DNA of 64,000 bases from Eonycteris spelaea (lineage: Eukaryota; Chordata; Mammalia; Chiroptera; Pteropodidae). Within the stretch, counting starts at the first letter, position 1, and each line of letters begins with the position of its first letter. The stretch is from contig PUFA01000006.1 in the NCBI GenBank assembly GCA_003508835.1, forward strand, positions 3,720,001 to 3,784,000, in the 5' to 3' direction. Below, in pieces: positions 1-12,014 of this stretch. The position numbers were made by a program, and so were the translations under genes. The notes under the pieces were generated by a model that did not search any database, was not told the origin of the DNA, and was given only the letters and a program-made list of their open reading frames with translations.

Positions 1-1755
1 CTTTGCCTTTCTCCTCTGACTTTCTCACTTTGCCCAAACACAATCTCCCTATCTTTTAGCCTCTTGCTTGCTCCCAGCATTTCCATTTTTCTATGTGCCG
101 TGTTCTTGTTCTCCTAATATAAAGTAAGTGTTTAACGGGCACCTGTGTTGTTATTGGAGGATGGCCACAGCCATGCTCTGTCCGCCGACCTAAGCCCTGT
201 TCTGCCATCTGACTTCCTGCCCCGCCCTTCTCAGCCTCACCTTCCACCCACTCCTTACCATTAGCCAGAACTGCCCTCCCTTGGGGCCCCTCACTGCTCA
301 TGGGGAATATTGGCTGCTACACTCAAGCTGGCCAGCAACTTCAGCATCCCAGGCCGGAGTCATGTCCGTGGGAAAGGGCAGCAGCCCTCAGCCCTGTTTA
401 TAAACCACCAAGGACCACTTCGTTGTTCTCCCATTCCTGTACCTCGAATTGAAAGATTCTCATCCAGCTACACCTCTAAACCAATCGAAATCTTTAGGTA
501 GTTTAAAAAATATTTTTTTTATTTAGACAGAAATGTGCCTTTCTGACAGTCAGCACTTCAGATTGGCCTGGGCTGGCCTGCGTTAGCACATTAGCACATC
601 AGAGTGGCTAACAGCCCGGTCTACTTTTTGGTTCACCTGAGCATCTTCATCGCCGGTAAAAGTTAGAGCATTTGAAGTATTCGATACAACCATTGGGCCC
701 TACCGGTGTGAATATCTCAGGATGGGAACATTCTAGTAAAGGGGTGGAATGAAGGTTTGGACCAGACAGTGTGGGATGTCTGTGGGGAGATAGATGCAGG
801 GAGACCGGGAAGGGCAGATCGAAGGAAACTGGGGTACCGAGGAGAAAGTGAAATGGTCCCATGAGCATCCATCCTTCCCTTGGCTTACAGGGGAGAAACG
901 AGAACCTCCTAGGGAGGGGAGGAGTCTGCCAGGGGTCGGGGCCGTGGTCCCTGTGCTTCTGTGGCTCGTGGCACCCTGTCAGCGCGTGGGCTTCTTTTCG
1001 ACATGCGTTGGTTGAAATTGTCCTTTCGTAGAAGTGTCAAGTTTTCCTATGTTTGGCTTGGCAGTTACTTGCTTGCTTGTGCTTCCACACCCAAAACTTG
1101 TTGTGGGTTTTTCTTTTTGTCCCGACTTGTTGGTACAAGGGTAGTTTCTCCTTCTGCAAAGTAGCAAGCCAGGTGCTCTCACAGCGAGCTTCTGTGAGCG
1201 TGTTTTTCAGATTGCTTAGGAAGACTTGCCTGTCTGTTAATAAAGACAGCATTTTACAATTTATTTCTAAACAGACACACTTAGGACCTTCCAGAGCTGA
1301 CATGTAGAGGAGCAGGGGCCCTTTGGAGCAGGTCACAGCAAAGAGCAATGTCAGGTCAAGGGCGTCATTCTCAGTAGCCCTACAGTGGTCATCTTGTTGA
1401 GTTGTGATGTTTGGAAACATTGTGTTGGAGTAGACTAATGCCAGCCTCACTAGAGCTCATTTTGAATTCCTGAATAAAGATAAAAGCAACAAACAAACAG
1501 AGACTCATGGACATGGACAATACACTAGTGGTGACTGGGTGGTGAGGGAGGTAGATGGGGTAAAAAGGGTCAAATGCGGTGACAGAAAGAAATCTAACTA
1601 TGGGCCATGAACACACAATGCAATATGTACCTTACTGTTAAATTGCGCACCTGACACTTACTGGACTTTGTTCACCAGTGTCACCATAGGAAAACAACAA
1701 CAACAACACAGGTTCGTCAGGAAAAAAAGATTCTGGTGTTCTTACATGTTTTGGG
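1..1755. other. unique non-coding DNA, no gene recognised
   Basis: No open frame here resembles a known protein and no repeat was recognised with confidence. The stretch 930-1300 has balanced composition, several CpGs and an AATAAA hexamer near 1240, so it could contain part of an untranslated exon or a conserved element. Nothing in the sequence decides this. Confidence 0.4.
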
Positions 1756-1759
1756 AATG

Positions 1760-1830
1760 GAACTGTCTCTAGATATTTTCCAATGTGCCTTGGGGGACAA
1801 AATTACTCCTGAGTGAGAACCATTGGGCTA
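1760..1830 (+). repeat. terminal fragment of a hAT-type DNA transposon relic
   Basis: The block runs through a decayed version of the terminal region seen in several mammalian hAT MITEs: TCTCTAGATATTTTCCAAT, then a GGGGGACAAAAT segment, ending in GAGAACCATTG. That end corresponds to the common terminus GAGAACCACTG. The opposite terminus was not found. Confidence 0.45.
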
Positions 1831-1834
1831 GAGG

Positions 1835-3175
1835 ACTTACTGCTCCGGAGGGTGTAGCCACAGTCTTATTTCTCAAGGTTAAAAGCCCAGGTCCCAGTTA
1901 GCACCTTTTTTCTTTTTATGGACTGGAGGTTAGAGGGAGCCAGGACCATTGCCTGGTGTCTACACACGCTGCGGCCAAGAAGCCTCTGCATCTGGGCCCA
2001 AGCCAGCGTCTTCTCAGTGAAGTGTTTGAGATGTTTTCCTTTCTTCCTCCGCGAGGTGTGTTTTCACTGGACCTTACGGTGGGCCGAGCCGTGTGGCTGG
2101 TTTGAGTTTCTCCCCGTGGCTGTCAGTGGCAGTGTCCACGCCGACCAGACCGACCCAGGCAGGCTTTTCTTGGAAGCACAGCTGGCGCGTTTAATTGGAG
2201 TCAGAGTGTTGGGGGGTCCCAGGGCAGAAGGGGTGAGCAGCCAAGAGGAGAGCTGCTATTTATCCTTGCTGTATCATGATGCCACCTCATTAAGAACCTA
2301 TTCTCCTTTGCTTATTTCTGGGTCTTTCTCTTCACTCCTTACCCTTTCCTGTGCTCCTTCGGTTTCACAGACTTTAACTTGTGGCAGTGACGGGCTAGGG
2401 TTCAATGTCAGGGAAGATGGTGGGCTGTGAGCAGAGCTCCTGTGTTCTGGGCACCCAGCTGCTGATTCCACTCTCTAAGCCTCATTTGCAAGAAATTAGC
2501 AATTAGGTGCCTCTGACCAGGGTCTTAAAAATCTCAGAGTTAGCAGTACCTGCTGCTCTTAATGGGTGAGGGGGTGGGGGTGGGGCAGGGTGGTGAAAAT
2601 AAATTTTTTTTAAGGTAAAACCCTAGTGTTTGCGCCCACTTAAACAGAGATATGTGAAGTCCTATTCAAATAGTTTTTGTACATTAATGGTTTTAAATCA
2701 GTATTTACAGCTTGGATGTCCAAATTGTTAGTTCTGATCTGGACCTTGCTTTACCCTTATGTTGGTGCAAGCTATTTTCCTAACGTGCTCTATTCCTGTT
2801 CAACAGAAAGGTGATATTTGCCCTTGAGTTGAATTTTGGTTGGGAAATAGGCAGTTCTCAGGGCTGACAGGTCTGAAGGTGCCATTCCCATTAAAGTCCC
2901 TCATGAACACTTTCTTTTTGTGAGTTTGACTTCTTCCTTTTTCCCACTGGAAGGCCATCAAGTTTTACAAGCTGTAAGATGTGACTGTAGGGTATATAGT
3001 GGAAGACAGCTGCCAGTAAACACAATTAACCCCTGTTCTTCTCTGGAGGGCTGCCTCTTGAGAAAGCCTGTGCTCTAAACCACCCCAAATGGATGCTCGG
3101 AACAGAGAGACAATGTGAATTACCAGGGACTCCTGGAGCATGCTATGAGCAGAAATTTCCCTCTCTAACTAGAAA
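1835..3175. other. unique non-coding DNA
   Basis: No recognised gene or repeat. A 170-codon open frame spans 1918-2430 on the plus strand, but its protein has no recognisable domain and no splice or promoter context, so it is treated as chance. A G-rich run with quadruplex potential lies at 2564-2590. Confidence 0.45.
2564..2590 (+). other. G-quadruplex-capable G-rich run
   Basis: Within 27 bases there are five runs of three or more G separated by one to three bases, including runs of five, five and four G. This meets the usual four-run, short-loop definition of a quadruplex motif on the plus strand. It lies in unique DNA next to a T-rich stretch at 2603-2611. Confidence 0.6.
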
Positions 3176-3180
3176 GAATC

Positions 3181-3302
3181 TCATTTGTTCAACTGATGTT
3201 TGCCGAGTCCCAACCAGGCACTGTGCCTGGGACACACTGACCACAGCCTGCAGGAGATCCTGGTCCTGTGGACTCCAGTTGACATCTGGAGCAGGAGAGG
3301 GT
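3181..3302 (-). repeat. L2 LINE 3-prime end (antisense)
   Basis: A decayed reverse-complement L2 tail: a TTCAACTGATGTTTGCCGAG segment, then CCAGGCACTGTGCCTGGGA and the expected remnants further on. Divergence is high, consistent with the age of L2. Confidence 0.5.
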
Positions 3303-4115
3303 GACCTCACAGCTTAGCTTGGCCCTGGGCATGGGAGCACGTGCTGTTGTCCTTCAGTCCCCTGGTGCCGTTTTATGTTTGGGGAGCACAGATGAGGGGA
3401 AATGAGTTTTGTGTTTTGACACAGTTTGATTAACATTCTGAATCCCTTTACTTGATGCAAATTGTCTTCTGTGAGTAGAAATAAATGTGAAACCCAAGGT
3501 TAAGAGAAATGTCGGGGACTTTTAGTATATGGCCTGCCTACTGTTTCCTTGGTTTTCTCTGTAGTCTTGTACCTTTACTGGAATTCTTGTTCCTGTTAGC
3601 CCAAGGTTGAAGGGGAGGGCAGCACACATATCATACACTGGACAAGTTTTCTGGAAAAGGACCAGGTTAGATCGAAAGCAGAGACAGTCCTTCCAGCTAA
3701 GTGCTTCTGTGAAATCAGTTGGTGGTGGCAGTCTGGGCAGCTTGGAGCCTCTGGGTGAAGAAAGTACACATGGTACCCACGTTTCCTGCTCTTTTCAAGG
3801 CTCCCCACCCCAGTGAGAGCAGAGCCTTAGGGAAACAGGTGGGCCTTGTGGGCCGGCTAATGATTCAGATCTCTTCCTTACCGATTATCCAATATTTACA
3901 TAGTGAGGAGCAGGGGAGGTGCCTGAGTGGAGTGTTTGGTTTCAGGTGAGGGCACTGTCTTTTTGAGCCCAGGTAGGGCCCATTGGCACTTTACAGGTGA
4001 TGTAAGGAACCTTGTCCAGAGAACTGGCCCTACTTGTCTCATTGCCTTGTGATGCAGTAGAGTCCCTTAGAGAATTGTCCTCTAGGCAGCTGCTTGGCTG
4101 GCCCGCACCTTGCCT
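3303..4115. other. unique non-coding DNA
   Basis: No gene or repeat recognised. Two short overlapping open frames on opposite strands near 3600-3950 show no known domain. Confidence 0.4.
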
Positions 4116-4118
4116 AGA

Positions 4119-4290
4119 CTTGGAGTCAGGATTCTGAAGTCACACACGTGGGCTTGAATCCTGGTACCACCACTTACCAGCTGGGTGACAGTGCAGAAGT
4201 TCCTTAACCTCTCTGAGCCTCAGGCTCCCCATTTGTAAATTCGGCCAAGGGTTGAATGAGAAACTATATAAAAAGGGCCCATAACAGTGG
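4119..4290 (+). repeat. MIR SINE
   Basis: Clear sense-strand MIR. In order it shows the tRNA-derived B-box-like GGGCTTGAATCCTGG, CCACTTACCAGCTGGGTGAC, the core CTTAACCTCTCTGAGCCTCA, and the CCCATTTGTAAA segment with a decayed 3-prime part. Length is about 170 bp of the roughly 260-bp family. Confidence 0.85.
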
Positions 4291-4733
4291 TTCTTTAATA
4301 AAACTCAACATAGTTGTTGCCTTGCCTTCTGCCACTTTGTAGGAGAAATGTGGGTCCCTTACTCTGCCAGGCCTTCTTGCTCTAGAATTCACTGAACTTG
4401 TGCCCCTGGTAGCCCATGAAAGGAACTGGAGGTCCCTAAGCTGCCCTTTAATCTCATAATATGGGAAGTCGGGTGCAGATCTGGAGTCAGGCTCAGCAGG
4501 ATACAGGGGGCCGGGTACAGCTCCCGGAAAAAGGGGTGCTGCCTTCCAGATCTCTGTGGGGTCTAGAGTTGACAGTAGCTCTTTGGGGAGTGGAGTGGCA
4601 GTGGAGGGGAGGCCTGAGTAAGTGGGTGATGTTGCTGGCAGTAACTTTACAATTCATACTTACAGCCATTCCAGCACACAAAGCTGTAACTAATATACCC
4701 TAGCAAAGACTCGGAGTTCAAAGTGCACTTTAA

Positions 4734-4818
4734 AATGTGTGAGTGAGGAGTGTGAATGCATGTGAGTGTGTGTATATGTGAGCATATGCGTGTGTGTGTT
4801 GGGGGGCGGGGAGGAGAG
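4734..4818 (+). repeat. imperfect (TG)n tract ending in a G-rich run
   Basis: TG-rich, interrupted low-complexity sequence with embedded CATATG steps. It is followed by a run of six G and further short G runs to 4818, where the strand is purine-rich. Confidence 0.75.
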
Positions 4819-4819
4819 G

Positions 4820-5165
4820 GCGTGCGAGAGAAATGACCTTAATTTTAAAGCTAGTAATTCCACGCCTTACTCTTTCTTGGGTGTGATTTAAATCATTTTC
4901 TTGGATCATGTGTCTGATGACACCCTATTCCCTGTAAGCCTTCACACCTCAGCTGGCCAGGGTTCCATTTCCTCTCTGGCTGTCCCTCAGCCCTTCTCTG
5001 CTGCTAGGCTGCTCCACTGTGTTTCTCCTGGACCGGCCTTCCTTTCTCCTGCTTCTTCCTTCCTGCTCACACATCTGCCACACTCACCGAAAAATGACCT
5101 CTGTTTGAGAACACCTTGGATTTGTTTTAGTAATGAATATTTAAGTCATTGAGCTGAACTATAGA
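4820..5165. other. unique non-coding DNA
   Basis: Pyrimidine-rich unique sequence. An 83-codon open frame at 4901-5152 on the plus strand has no recognisable domain. Confidence 0.4.
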
Positions 5166-5167
5166 AT

Positions 5168-5330
5168 TGTGGGGGGTGATGGAAACATTCTATATCTATT
5201 CTGTCCACACGAGGCTACTGAGTGCTTGAAATGTGACTAGTGCAACTGAGGGACTGGGTTTTTTATTCTATTTCATGTTAATTATATTTAAATAGCAACA
5301 CGTGGCTACCATTTTGGACAGTGCAAGTCT
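5168..5330. repeat. non-autonomous DNA transposon relic (ACATGTGGCTAG-type)
   Basis: This belongs to a common mammalian family marked by GGAAACATTCTATAT, TGAGTGCTTGAAATGTGACTAG, an AT-rich centre, then ACGTGGCTACCATTTTGGAC and AGTGCAAGTCTA. A related copy lies at 46150-46310. I am sure of the family resemblance but not of its Repbase name. Confidence 0.6.
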
Positions 5331-5689
5331 AAGGAATATGGCACCTGGAAGAATCAGATCAGGTTCAGGTATATTGTGTGGGGACTTTGTCTTATTTATC
5401 CTTAACTGAGGCACTCGGTTCTAAGAGTCAAGTTTTGTCAGGTTGCGTACTCAGGTCCTCAAAAAGCCTCCTCTCTGCCTGCCCAGTTAACGTAGAAGCC
5501 TAATATATTGGCTATGATGACGGAGCCTGTTGGATAATGTATCACTCTTCACCCTCCTCCACTAGCACCCTGTCTGTTGTAGCCCAGGCTGCTGATGACC
5601 AGTGCACATGGGGTGAGGTGCCGGGAATCCCAGAGTTAGGGCCCCAAGTCTTCCATTTTGGGGTCTGCCGCTTCCTATCTGGGGAAGTT

Positions 5690-6350
5690 ATTTCAACTCC
5701 AGAGATGGATTGAGATTTTGTAGGACTTAAAGGTCATAGGTCATGCAATTTGGGAGACCTCTTTAATAAAAGGAATATCAAATTACAAATACAAGATTAG
5801 ATATAATAATGAAAATTTTACTTAGAATGAGAAAAGAAGTCACATCCAACATAAGTTTTAAAACCTTGACATATATCACAAACTTAACAGAATCCAGAAA
5901 AATAACACAAATTTTTATGAATTATTTTGAACCTATCAAAGCTCTAAAATACTTTTTCTCTTTAACATCTTTTGGCTGAATATAACTCTTTGATCACCTC
6001 TTCATATGATATTGATTTTGTAATTTTTCTAAAGAGAGGAAATGTTCACTTTAGTTTTTCTTCTAGCATGGTTGACAAAATAGTTTTTTAATATCATTGA
6101 TAGTTACAATGAGTAAAAACATGACTTCATACACAGACTTCCACTTTTTGTTACATAGCTACAGGTTTGGGTCCTACAATGCAGGACTTCTGATAAAACC
6201 TGTTTTACATAATTCCCATCACAAAGGAGAAAAGTGCCTGGTATGTTTAGAACTGTATTCGATGCATTATCAAATATTTTCTGACAGGAGGAAACTTCCC
6301 TTTTTGAGTAGGCATTAGTAAGAACTAAATTCTCCGCCTACAATTCCAAA
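5690..6350. other. AT-rich block, probably an unclassified old transposon
   Basis: Composition drops sharply compared with both flanks and A- and T-rich runs alternate. A 73-codon open frame lies at 6097-6318 on the plus strand. Its protein is not recognised. The abrupt composition change suggests an old DNA-transposon or LINE interior. Confidence 0.35.
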
Positions 6351-6795
6351 TGTTTGGTGACTGGAAGAAATTTCCAGACTAGCTTCTAGCTCTGTCTATT
6401 TCAATCCTTGTTTTTCCTCTACTTCCCACGTACCTCAGGTGCCAGGTGTTGCACCTTTGCATCTCGATGACAGTGACCTGGCCCAGTGGGTGGTAGGTGG
6501 ATTCCTGGAAGCCATGGGGACAGTTATAGGGACAGCTTGCAATAACCTGCCTCTGCATTGAAATGACTGTGAACCACAGGCATAAATCCCACTACACCCA
6601 AATAAATTTACCCCAAATTAACTTCCTCTTAGCTGGATCCCAAAATGCCTGTAGCTGCTGTAACTCCAGTTGACATGAAGGGACATGTGACAGGAGGAGA
6701 CATCAGAGTGGAAAGAGACAGGGCTCTAACCAACTGCATCTAAAATATCTTAATTTTGTAAATTGCTAGGGCCTTAAAAGGGGCCTGTGCAGAGA
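6351..6795. other. unique non-coding DNA
   Basis: No gene or repeat recognised in this stretch. Confidence 0.4.
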
Positions 6796-6799
6796 GGCT

Positions 6800-7002
6800 T
6801 GAAGTTTTCTCATTAGCTTTGCAGTAGATGTGATCTGTTCATTGCTCTAAGCATGGTTTTCCTCTTTAACATGGGAGAATAGACCCATTTGATAGAGTCT
6901 TCATGGCTATTAAATAAGCTGTATTTGAAACCTCATTAACGTTGTGCTTGGTAAAGAACAACTCAGAGGGTTGAAGAATGAATGAATGAATGAATGAATG
7001 AA
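6800..7002 (+). repeat. MIR/L2-type relic with terminal (GAAT)n
   Basis: Decayed sense-strand element with a CCTCTTTAACATGGGAGAAT segment resembling the MIR core after the CATCTGTAAAATGGG position, followed by remnants such as GTGCTTGGTAAAG. It ends in six perfect GAAT units at 6976-7002, the microsatellite usually left by L2 or MIR 3-prime ends. Confidence 0.6.
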
Positions 7003-8325
7003 TTCATGTTTGTTAGTCAGCTTCTTCAAGTCCAGGGGTCTACTTTGAATTCGCATGTCCCCCCAGACTGCTGAGCAGTTCTAGGGGAGCCCTCGCTCAA
7101 AGCAGAGAGGGAGGGTGGAGAGCCAGAAACTGAAACTAGGCTCACGCGAGGGGAAGACACAAGGGAATTTTTGAGTTTTGCTGCTCAGGACTCTCCCATG
7201 TGCTGTGAGTCAGGAGGATTGTGCCTGAGTTATCATGTGAAGTCCAGAGAAGATTCTTGAGCAGTGTAAGACTGCGATCTGGTTCTCAGATGGTTCAGGG
7301 TCTCCTCCTTAGAAGGGCGGCTCTGCTGAGAGCGTGAGGACCTGGTGCCTTTGGAATTTGACAGCTGTGAGCAGGACACTCCCCAGCAACATTTCACAGC
7401 CAGTGTTAGATACCCTTGGATCTGAAAACTGGACATTGGCCAAGAGCTGGTGATGGTAATGAGAGATCCTGGAAATTTGAAAGGCATGTTCTGAGACCCT
7501 GATCCCACTTGGGCCTGTTCTATGTGGTTGCTGCCCTCTGTCAAGCATGATAGGCTGTTGGGGGTGGGGGCTGGTGAGCAGTGTCCAGGCACAGAGAGCA
7601 GACTTGGAGGACCCTGGGCTTGGTGAGAAGACACCATGGGTCTCCTGCAGAGCTAAATATGTCTCCACTCTGGTTTCCTCCATTACAAGTGAGGAGATTG
7701 GTTTGGTAATCTCTAAAAGTTTTTCCCATTGCTAACTTTTAGGATTAAAAAAAAATGGAGTATTCCTGGAATTGACCCACATCTAGGTAGTAATCTTCTG
7801 AGGCTGGGTGATGGGCAGTATGAGCAGAAATACAAGTTTTCAAACCCTTGACATCCTGATTCCAATTCCCCATTCTTCTGCATCAGCACCACTGTCTGTG
7901 ACCCTGGAGTGTCAGTAGCCTCCATGGAGAACTGTCAGTTGATAACACTGCAGGAACGCCCGAGCATCCTTCTGGGTGGCAGGGTTGCTTGTGTTTGTGC
8001 TCAGTTGAGCGAGAGAAGCAGGCCTCTGTACAATCTGGTGTAATGCCATTTCTTTTAAAGCAGAAAAACCATATCTGTGTCAATATAGAGAGAAAAATAC
8101 CAGGAGGAATTAATCCTAAATGTTAATATTGCTTCTTTCACATGGTAAAATAATAGGTCGCTTAATTTTTTTCTTAGTTCTTTTAAGTCCCCTCTCCAAA
8201 ATTTTCTGTCTTAAGTATGTGCTACTGCAATTTTGGAGTTGGGGGATGGATGGGAGGTGGTCATGGGGAGCAGTTTGGGAGCCCTAGTCTTCCCGGGAGA
8301 CCTGAGGGCAGAGGCTGACCACACT
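7003..8325. other. unique non-coding DNA
   Basis: No gene recognised. Overlapping open frames of up to 134 codons on the minus strand (7233-7735) contain no known domain and occur in several frames at once, as expected by chance in GC-moderate DNA. Confidence 0.4.
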
Positions 8326-8334
8326 AGCTGGCCT

Positions 8335-8480
8335 AAGGCTTACAAAGGGAACTTGTTCAAACTGCAGGTCTCAGGCCCCACTCCCAGAGATTCTGAGTTT
8401 GTGGGTCTAGGGTGGGCCCAGAAACTGCTGCTTATGCAAACATCCCAGGGACCACACTTTTGGCCCTGGAGAATTTTTCT
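8335..8480 (+). repeat. hAT-Charlie MITE relic (MER5/MER20/MER58-like)
   Basis: Internal motifs typical of these MITEs appear in order: GGAACTTGTTCAAACTGCAG, CAGGCCCCACTCCCAGAGAT, TCTGAGTTTGTGGGTCTAGG, TGCAAACATCCCAGG. Terminal repeats are not clear, so the subfamily is not assigned. Confidence 0.6.
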
Positions 8481-8807
8481 TTGTTTGGAGCTGGGTTAAC
8501 AGAAGTATCAGGAAAGGCTAATTTGGAGCCGACAAGTGAGCTGGACATCCAGCAGGTCAAGCTGAGACTCTGACAAGATTATGTCTCCAAATGGAGGTGG
8601 CTCCAGGATAGGCCGATTGAAACCGGCAGGCAGTAAGTTATGGGAAATAACTTGCAAGGCACTCAGAAGAGCAGGCTGTGCTAACAACAACTTGCTGTCA
8701 AAATCTCTACCCTACCAGGCTGCCTCTAACAGGCCTGGGAGAGCAGGCTGGGTCTTGGGGAGCCAGAGGTTCTGTGTTGGCCCCAGGACAGTCAGCCTAA
8801 AATAAAA

Positions 8808-8895
8808 GGTCTGGTTCTACTACTTACCAGTCATGAGATTTTATGTTAGTTATAGCTCTCAGCCTCAATTTTGTGTGATGTAAATGTGTCACCAG
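8808..8895 (+). repeat. MIR fragment
   Basis: CTGGTTCTACTACTTACCAG followed by a decayed CTCTCAGCCTCAATTTTGTG match the MIR core region in sense orientation. Confidence 0.6.
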
Positions 8896-9495
8896 CCTCA
8901 CAGGCATTTCATGGGAGAATGGAGTGGTCCATAGCAGGAGGTCACGCACATCAGCTGCCCACCCCTTCTCGCTCCTGGTTGCCTGAGAGAAGGGAAGCAT
9001 GAGTGACCTCTTAGCCTAGGGGGAAGGACACAGCCTTGCCTGCAGTGCTGCAGCCTGAGTGCCTGTCACTTTCACAACAGCTCTTTCACTGCACGGCACA
9101 GTTTTCCCGGAGGGTGTCTACGTGGCAGGAGCGCTGTGAAGCTGGCCCGGCCTGACCCAGCAGTTCCCTTCCTGTCCCATCCTAGCTAGTCTGTCTCTCT
9201 GAGTTCTCAGAGCTTCTAGGGAATCTAAAAATTGCCCCACTACTGTCCGTGTGGCTAGAGGACCCCTTGGATGGTGTCCTTCAGACCCTTTCCATTAGGA
9301 CTTTGCTTTAAGCTCCATACCTCCTAAGCAGCCAACTGGTTCCTTTCTCCTAGACAGCCCCTGATTTTAATCTGGAACGTACAGCATGCCAATGCACCTC
9401 TGATGCTTTTTGGTATGTTTTAAACAATAATTAATCCCATCCCAGTTACTGAGCTCTAGCATCAAGCATTTAGCAAGAGACATCCAAGTGAAAAG
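8896..9495. other. unique non-coding DNA
   Basis: No gene or confident repeat. Contains scattered short GC-rich segments without island-level CpG density. Confidence 0.4.
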
Positions 9496-9499
9496 TCAT

Positions 9500-9720
9500 A
9501 TTCTTTCATTCCTTCCTCTAGTCCATTCGTTCAATAGATGTTTCTTAAGCACGCACTGTAGCGACAATAATCATCATGCATTAGGTGCTCATTACGTGCC
9601 CAAGGTGGACAGTCCCTGACTTCCACAGTCTGCTGGAGATACAGACAGGTAGGCCATTATTTACAGTGTGGTGAGTGGTGTGAGAGGAAAGGTTTGGGCT
9701 GCTTTGGAAGGAGGTAAGGG
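9500..9720 (-). repeat. L2 3-prime end with linked repeat (antisense)
   Basis: Begins with TTCATTCC and CATTCGTTCAATAGATGTTT, the reverse complement of the L2 tail. It continues with a decayed GTGCTCATTACGTGCCCAAG segment and gagacagg-like remnants of the linked repeat seen elsewhere in this window. Confidence 0.5.
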
Positions 9721-10590
9721 TGGACACAATTCCCCCAACCCCATTCCCTCCTGGGCCTAGCTGTTGTGTAATAATCTCTCTTTTATGTGGAATCTGCTTC
9801 TCCCGAAACTGCGAGTTGAGCCATCCTCTTCCATGCCTATCTAGAGGACAGACGACCTGCCCAGGCTTAGCGTCTGTCCAGGGCTGGGGTTTCGAAACCC
9901 CGAGCCCACGCAGGAACTGGGATTGGCCTGGCTCCCGAGCAGTGTGGGCTGCCACTTTCCTTTTCAATTTAAACAGAACAACGGAAGTGCCAGGCAAACA
10001 CAGGGGCAGTCCTCTGGTTCTTTTCCTCCCTTAATGCAGCCGGCAGCTGTTTATCAGAGAGAAACAGGTTTGCCCAGTGGAACGTTTATTTGGTTTCTTT
10101 GGCTAATCGTGGGAACACACCTGCCACTTTGCCACTTCCTGCAAATCAAGCAGTTTCTTAGAAAAGGGACACATTCCTTAAAATATGTTGTGTGGTTTGG
10201 GGGGTGAGATATAGTTTCTTGGATTTTCATGATTTAATATGTCTGCAAAAACATTAAACCACAAGATAAAAATACACTGACTGCCCCTATGAGAAACTGG
10301 ACTTTCCTTAGGATTAAGGGACTGGGCATTTTAGTTTATGTGCTGGGTTTTATTGTTTTTAAGTTTTTCTTTGCTCTCTTCCTATTTCTCAGCACATATC
10401 TTATGCTCTAAACACACTGTGAGTGAGCAGTCATCAGTACAGTTCACTACAGTAAAACTTCTACTTATCAAAAAAATAAAACTGTACTTTTATAAGACAA
10501 AGACGAATAAAAGAAATTTTCTTAGATCTTATTTTTTAAAATCCCTCTTTAAAGCATACCTGGGGATACCTGGGGATATTAGAAAATAAG
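9721..10590. other. unique DNA including a candidate conserved element
   Basis: No gene recognised. The segment 10030-10165 has balanced composition and several transcription-factor-like words: GTTTATTTGG, CACTTCCT and TTATCAG (the last GATA-like in reverse). An enhancer is possible but unproven. From about 10440 the DNA becomes AT-rich. Confidence 0.35.
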
Positions 10591-10865
10591 ATATAATATA
10601 AATTATAAAAACAAAATATATAGCATATGTAAGATACTAATATCTTATATATGATAGATATAAATTTATTTATTTTTTCTACTCTATATAATAAACATAC
10701 CTATATCTATATATATTTATTATATATAGAATATTTAATAAAATCTATATACATTTATTATATAGAATATATATAATAAGATATATTTTATTATATATAG
10801 AAATATATATCTAGATATATATATCTAGTGTATATATAAGAAAAGATATATATTAGTATATGTTG

Positions 10866-10871
<6 letters not shown>
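10591..10871. repeat. AT-rich low-complexity block
   Basis: Nearly pure A/T with many TATA, TATATAG and TTATTATA words and local inverted repeats. Such blocks arise from expanded (TA)n microsatellites and unwind easily. Confidence 0.8.

Positions 10872-10912
<41 letters not shown>
10872..10912 (+). repeat. (CA)n microsatellite
   Basis: About 20 uninterrupted CA units directly follow the AT-rich block. Confidence 0.95.
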
Positions 10913-11234
10913 AGGCTGTATATTAATATAGTCATCCTCAATTCCTGTATCTATACCAAAATACTTTGTAGTCTGATCTAATTTTATGGAAAAAATCTAG
11001 AAGATAGTCCTGAGTATATCTATACAACAGAAGTAGACATATTTTAGTATACTATGCTTACTAAGACAGGACCATGAACATTCTGGAAAAATTTTCAAAT
11101 GTATATTTTGAACTGATTGCATATGTATTTACCAGAAAATTTGAATAATCAGCATACTCTGCTCCCAGAACTTTCTATCATAAGATTTTCTTGCAGGAAG
11201 AGACAGTCAAGCATTGGATAAGAATGTGAAATTA

Positions 11235-11400
11235 TGGAGTTAGATTGGCCTAGGGTCATATCGTGACCCCAACCATGACACCTTGACCCAGATAGTTGGC
11301 CTCTCTCATCTAATCCCTCTTCTCAGTGGGCATTGCGACAGCATCTGCCTCACACGGTTGTTGTGAAGATTAAATGCCACGATGCGCGAAGGGTACGCAG
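11235..11400 (+). repeat. MIR SINE
   Basis: Sense MIR: TTATGGAGTTAGATTGGCCT at the start, GGCCTCTCTCATCTAATCCC in the core, then GGTTGTTGTGAAGATTAAAT and a GCAGCACA-like end. Confidence 0.75.
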
Positions 11401-12010
11401 CACAATTCCAGAGCCATGTTAGGAGCTGCGCGAATGCTTGCTCTCGTGGTCACTGCTGCCGTTATCTTCTCCATCGTCATCACTGTCATCACCGTCTTAA
11501 GGGTCAATCAGTTGCCCTTTGCTGTAGCCAGATTCCTTCTCCAAAGGGGCTTGAGTTTGAGGAACTTGCATTGTGGCATGTTGTGATTCAGTGTCTCTAG
11601 GAAGTTATGTTAGGATAACAAGGCAAGTTCTTGCGTTTATATTAGAACTTCTAGAAATAGTTAATTGACTTTTTATGTTATCAGTAAATTTAGACTGATG
11701 CCACTGCGTTAGCACCAGAGAATGTGACATCTGCTTTCACAACCGTCCAAAGCCTATTGGTATTGACACACCTCATCGGAGATTTGGGAGATTTTGGCTC
11801 CTGGGACGCTCGCTGGTCCCCTACACTTTCCTGAGTCTGAAAGCAGTGCAGCGAGAGCAAGGAGGGAGGCCACACAGAGGTCAGACCCTGTCCTGCTTCC
11901 CATTCAAGATGACTGACTGTCTCATGTCTGGAGACCTTGAAAACGGATCTTGAAATCCAGGGCTTGATCTGTTCAGTGTTTTTTGTTTTTTGTTTTTTTT
12001 TTAAATTAAA
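11401..12010. other. unique non-coding DNA
   Basis: No gene recognised. Overlapping open frames at 11374-11600 include a hydrophobic stretch, but the start lies in the MIR end, so this is treated as chance. Confidence 0.4.
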
Positions 12011-12014
12011 ATAG

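Noticed and set aside
1918..2430. 170-codon open frame on the plus strand
   Set aside because: No domain, low-quality composition, no splice or promoter context and no similarity I recognise. The length is within chance for 64 kb.
6976..7002. CRISPR-like or satellite repeat array
   Set aside because: Short perfect 4-base units at a MIR/L2 end; an ordinary microsatellite.
10591..10912. Replication origin or matrix-attachment region
   Set aside because: AT-richness alone is explained by an expanded (TA)n-type microsatellite.
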